DNA of 7,571 nucleotides. Source: Candidatus Cloacimonadota bacterium. Its GTDB lineage: Bacteria; Cloacimonadota; Cloacimonadia; Cloacimonadales; TCS61. Each line of letters opens with the position of its first letter. The stretch's first letter is position 1. The notes beneath the pieces are model-generated. The model worked only from the letters and a program-made list of their open reading frames with translations. It searched no databases and was not told the DNA's origin. Position numbers and translations under genes: made by a program. This document shows, piece after piece, positions 5,207 through 7,571 of this stretch. The DNA is taken from NCBI GenBank assembly GCA_023133395.1, contig JAGLWO010000072.1:1-7571 (forward strand), read 5' to 3'.

Positions 5207-6402
5207 TAAAACATTTCTTTAAACTTATCTGGAATAAAAAACGTACAAATTTTATGACATCACTCGGTATCTTTGTTTCATTTATAGTTTTGTTCCTGAT
5301 ATTGACCACAGTTATCGATAATATCAGTAACTATCTCAAACCGCTGGGTTTTTCCTATAAAGACGTATGGTATATTACTATGGATTGGAAAGACAGCTCT
5401 CAAGAGGAAATAAAGGAAACATTGCTCCAGTTTGAAAACGCTTTTAGAAGTTTCCCGGAAATTGAGGGTTTTGCTTATTCGGAATCTTTTATATTTACAC
5501 CTGCTGTCATGAATATAACAGAATATGAATACGATAATAGGAAAATAAGATGCAACATCAGGGATGCAAGTGATGATTTTGTAGAAGTGATGGGAGTGAA
5601 AATAATGGCAGGACGCTGGTTTAATGAATCTGATAATGCTTCCAATAAAAATCCGCTTGTCATAAACAAATATGCAAAAGAAGAAATTTTTGGAAATGAT
5701 ATAGCATTGGGAAAAGTTATCCATAAAGATGAAACAGAATATATAATAATTGGAGTAATCGACGAATTCAGAAATGCAGGCCAGTTTGCACGTTCCAGCA
5801 GCATATCCTTCAGGAGAATTTCTTTAGGTCTGGAACATGAATTATCCCGTTTTTGCAGGGAAGCAATGCTAAGCAGGATCCTTCTTAAAATGGAACCAGG
5901 AACCCCTTTTCAATTCGAAGAAACCCTTACCAAAAGATTATCGAATATAGCTAAAGACTGGCAGATAAAAATGAATACATTCGAATTATTGAAAAAATCA
6001 GCTACTCTCCAATCCCTGATCTTTCCTGTAATTTTAATTGTGGTCTGCGGATTCTTGGTAATCAATGTAGCGCTCGGTCTTTTTGGAGTGATCTGGTATA
6101 ATACGAATCGTCGGAAATCTGAAATTGGACTGCGTAGAGCCCTAGGCTCCACAGCAATGGAGATATATAAGCAGATTATCGGGGAAGCTCTGGTCCTTTC
6201 CACCTTTGCCATGATCTTCGGCAGTTTCTTTGCGCTGCAGTTTCCGCTTCTGGGTATCTTTAGTTTCATCAATACTAGGATATACGTTCTTGCTTATATT
6301 TCAGCGATTGTGGTGATCTATATTATTACTGCATTGTGTGCTTTATATCCCAGCAAACTGGCATCGAGTATGGAACCGTCAGAAGCACTGCATTATGAAT
6401 AA
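5203..6402 (+). CDS. FtsX/MacB-family ABC permease, second of a pair
   Basis: A 399-aa permease with the same architecture as the preceding one. TM1 is at about 18-38, the periplasmic domain at about 39-270 (with MGVKIMAGRWFNESD and an EYIIIGVIDEF strand), then TM2 (272-298), TM3 (325-350) and TM4 (359-382). The coupling motif is RKSEIGLRRALGST (about 304-317), and the tail reads YPSKLASSMEPSEALHYE. Outside these motifs it differs markedly from its neighbour by eye, so the two are old paralogs and probably form a heterodimer, as LolC and LolE do. The start is firm: AGGAGGT (5191-5197) is 5 bases before ATG 5203, and ATGA overlaps the upstream stop. It is the last gene of the cassette; no intrinsic terminator with a T run follows. 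Confidence 0.92.
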   Translation: MIKHFFKLIWNKKRTNFMTSLGIFVSFIVLFLILTTVIDNISNYLKPLGFSYKDVWYITMDWKDSSQEEIKETLLQFENAFRSFPEIEGFAYSESFIFTPAVMNITEYEYDNRKIRCNIRDASDDFVEVMGVKIMAGRWFNESDNASNKNPLVINKYAKEEIFGNDIALGKVIHKDETEYIIIGVIDEFRNAGQFARSSSISFRRISLGLEHELSRFCREAMLSRILLKMEPGTPFQFEETLTKRLSNIAKDWQIKMNTFELLKKSATLQSLIFPVILIVVCGFLVINVALGLFGVIWYNTNRRKSEIGLRRALGSTAMEIYKQIIGEALVLSTFAMIFGSFFALQFPLLGIFSFINTRIYVLAYISAIVVIYIITALCALYPSKLASSMEPSEALHYE

Positions 6403-6479
6403 TAATACAAAATTCCACCAAAGACGAACAAGTTCCTCTTTAAGGAAAACAACACAGAAATCCAGATAATCCAACAAAA

Positions 6480-6514
6480 CAGTTGACAGAATATCACTAA
6501 ATTCTGTCAGTTGA
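6480..6514. repeat. Inverted repeat with nested CAGTTGA direct repeats upstream of the AAA ATPase gene
   Basis: TGACAGAAT (6484-6492) and ATTCTGTCA (6501-6509) are perfect 9-bp arms with an 8-base loop. As RNA the stem extends to 13 pairs (6480-6483 with 6510-6513), including two G-U pairs. CAGTTGA occurs directly at 6480-6486 and 6508-6514. No T run follows on the + strand, so it is not a canonical terminator. It is 27 bp upstream of the next ATG, so an operator or leader structure for that gene, or a 3'-end stabiliser for the cassette mRNA, are the main options. The rest of 6403-6540 shows only a weak 5-bp inverted repeat (6433-6447). Confidence 0.6.
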
Positions 6515-6540
6515 TTGACTAAATCTTAAGGAGATGGGTT

Positions 6541-7571
6541 ATGTTGTATGTACCACAGGAGCATTTAAATAATTTGAAATGGCTTTTATCTCCTAATAAA
6601 GTCATTATAATATATGGAGCAAGACGTGTTGGGAAAACAACTTTGGTGAAAAAATTCATTGAAAAGATCACAAAACAAGAAGAGAAAATCCTTTTTGTAA
6701 ATGGAGATGATATTATTGTGCGACAATATTTAGAGAGTCAGTCGATCAATAAGTTAAAAGAATTTATCGGAGATAGTTCTTTATTAATAATAGATGAAGC
6801 ACAATATATTCGCAATGTTGGTTTAAATTTAAAACTCATTATAGATAATATTCAGAATATTAAAGTTATTGCAACCGGTTCTTCATCTTTCGATCTTTCT
6901 AAAGATGTGGGAGAGCCTTTAACAGGAAGAAAATATTCCCTGAAAATGTTACCTTTAGCTCAAATCGAAATATCAAGGATTGAAAGCAGGCATGAAACCA
7001 AAGCAAATCTCGATTCCAGGCTGATCTATGGTTCATACCCCGAAATTGTAATAACAAAAAATAATGGAAAGAGAAAGGAATATCTTAGAGAGATCGTCAG
7101 CTCATATTTATTCAAAGACATTCTGGAACTAGAGGGAATAAAACACTCCAGTAAATTGCTTCAACTATTACAATTGATAGCTTTCCAAATAGGGAAAGAA
7201 GTTTCTTTTAATGAATTAGGCAGACAATTGGGAATGAGCAAAAACACTGTAGAAAAATATCTTGATCTTTTAGAAAAGGTCTTTATTATCTTCAAGAGAA
7301 CTGGATTCAGTAGAAACCTCAGAAAGGAAGTAACAAAAAATCATCGTTTTTACTTCTATGATAATGGCATCAGGAATGCACTCATAGAAAATTTTAACCC
7401 ACTTACTTTGCGAAATGATATAGGTCAATTATGGGAAAATTATATTATTGGAGAACTTTTTAAAAAGCAGGAGTATTCCAGAAAAAAAGCGAATAATTAT
7501 TTCTGGCGAACTTATGATAAAAAAGAAATTGATCTTATAGAAGAAAAGGAAGGTAAACTCTTTGGTTATGA
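6541..7571 (+). CDS. DUF4143-type AAA ATPase, 3' end beyond the window
   Basis: An open frame of 343 complete codons runs off the window with no stop; family members are usually about 380-400 aa, so most of the protein is present. The AAA_14-type domain has Walker A GARRVGKTT (26-34), Walker B LLIIDEAQ (81-88) and a sensor-like TGSSSF (112-117). LTGRKYSLKMLPLAQIE follows, as is usual. A winged-helix segment lies at about 221-250 (ELGRQLGMSKNTVEKYLDLL). The DUF4143 part has FYDNGIRNAL (272-281), LWENYIIGEL (from 297) and FWRTYDKKEIDLIEE (321-335). This last motif is nuclease-like (PD-D/EXK): its D331 is seen, while the expected ExK falls at the cut edge, where the final GA could begin the Glu codon. 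AAGGAG (6528-6533) is 7 bases before ATG 6541. The family is common and often present in many copies, with no settled cellular role; a DNA-binding or mobile/defence-related function is guessed. It is AT-richer than the adaptor gene (19 of 60 G+C at 6721-6780). Confidence 0.9.
   Translation, partial: MLYVPQEHLNNLKWLLSPNKVIIIYGARRVGKTTLVKKFIEKITKQEEKILFVNGDDIIVRQYLESQSINKLKEFIGDSSLLIIDEAQYIRNVGLNLKLIIDNIQNIKVIATGSSSFDLSKDVGEPLTGRKYSLKMLPLAQIEISRIESRHETKANLDSRLIYGSYPEIVITKNNGKRKEYLREIVSSYLFKDILELEGIKHSSKLLQLLQLIAFQIGKEVSFNELGRQLGMSKNTVEKYLDLLEKVFIIFKRTGFSRNLRKEVTKNHRFYFYDNGIRNALIENFNPLTLRNDIGQLWENYIIGELFKKQEYSRKKANNYFWRTYDKKEIDLIEEKEGKLFGY

Noticed and set aside
6433..6447. Possible terminator after the second permease (TTCCT...AGGAA)
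   Set aside because: The stem is only 5 bp and A-rich sequence follows, with no T run.
6480..6513. Reading the long hairpin as an intrinsic terminator
   Set aside because: The + strand continues TTGATTGACT with no T tract. The minus-strand side is only weakly T-rich (CTGTTTTGTTGG) and no minus-strand gene would need it.

Overview
The window is moderately AT-rich and every credible gene lies on the + strand. A membrane-anchored periplasmic adaptor (HlyD/MacA type) and an exported TPR protein point to a double-membrane bacterium. The GroES style, the degenerate CACGG/TTCGTG intergenic repeats and the DUF4143 ATPase are compatible with Candidatus Cloacimonadota or a relative around the Fibrobacteres-Chlorobi-Bacteroidetes group. 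That placement is an impression from protein style and is tentative.

Layout: (1) Positions 1-756 hold a small stress/redox operon: a CIRCE-like operator over a promoter, groES (89 aa), a thioredoxin (106 aa) 9 bp downstream, and a strong intrinsic terminator. groEL is not next to groES. (2) Positions 757-906 are a leader with a promoter-like pair and a palindrome in its spacer. (3) Positions 907-6402 hold an export-type cassette: adaptor protein, exported TPR protein, ABC ATPase, and two FtsX/MacB-type permeases that overlap by ATGA. A 170-bp gap between the TPR gene and the ATPase gene is filled with degenerate short repeats. (4) Positions 6403-6540 contain a long imperfect hairpin with flanking direct repeats. 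(5) From 6541 to the window end runs a DUF4143-type AAA ATPase with no stop codon, cut by the window edge.

How the genes work together (inference): the ATPase would drive a heterodimer of the two permeases. The adaptor would connect the complex across the periplasm, as in tripartite MacAB-type or YknXYZ-type machines. The TPR protein, coded between adaptor and ATPase, may be an exported accessory or substrate-handling partner. No outer-membrane channel (TolC-like) gene is visible, and the substrate cannot be read from the sequence.

Five annotated starts (groES, adaptor, TPR, ATPase, DUF4143) rest on a Shine-Dalgarno just upstream of an ATG. In the first four, longer GTG/TTG readings would run through that SD and were not used. 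I see no tRNA, rRNA, CRISPR array or transposase.
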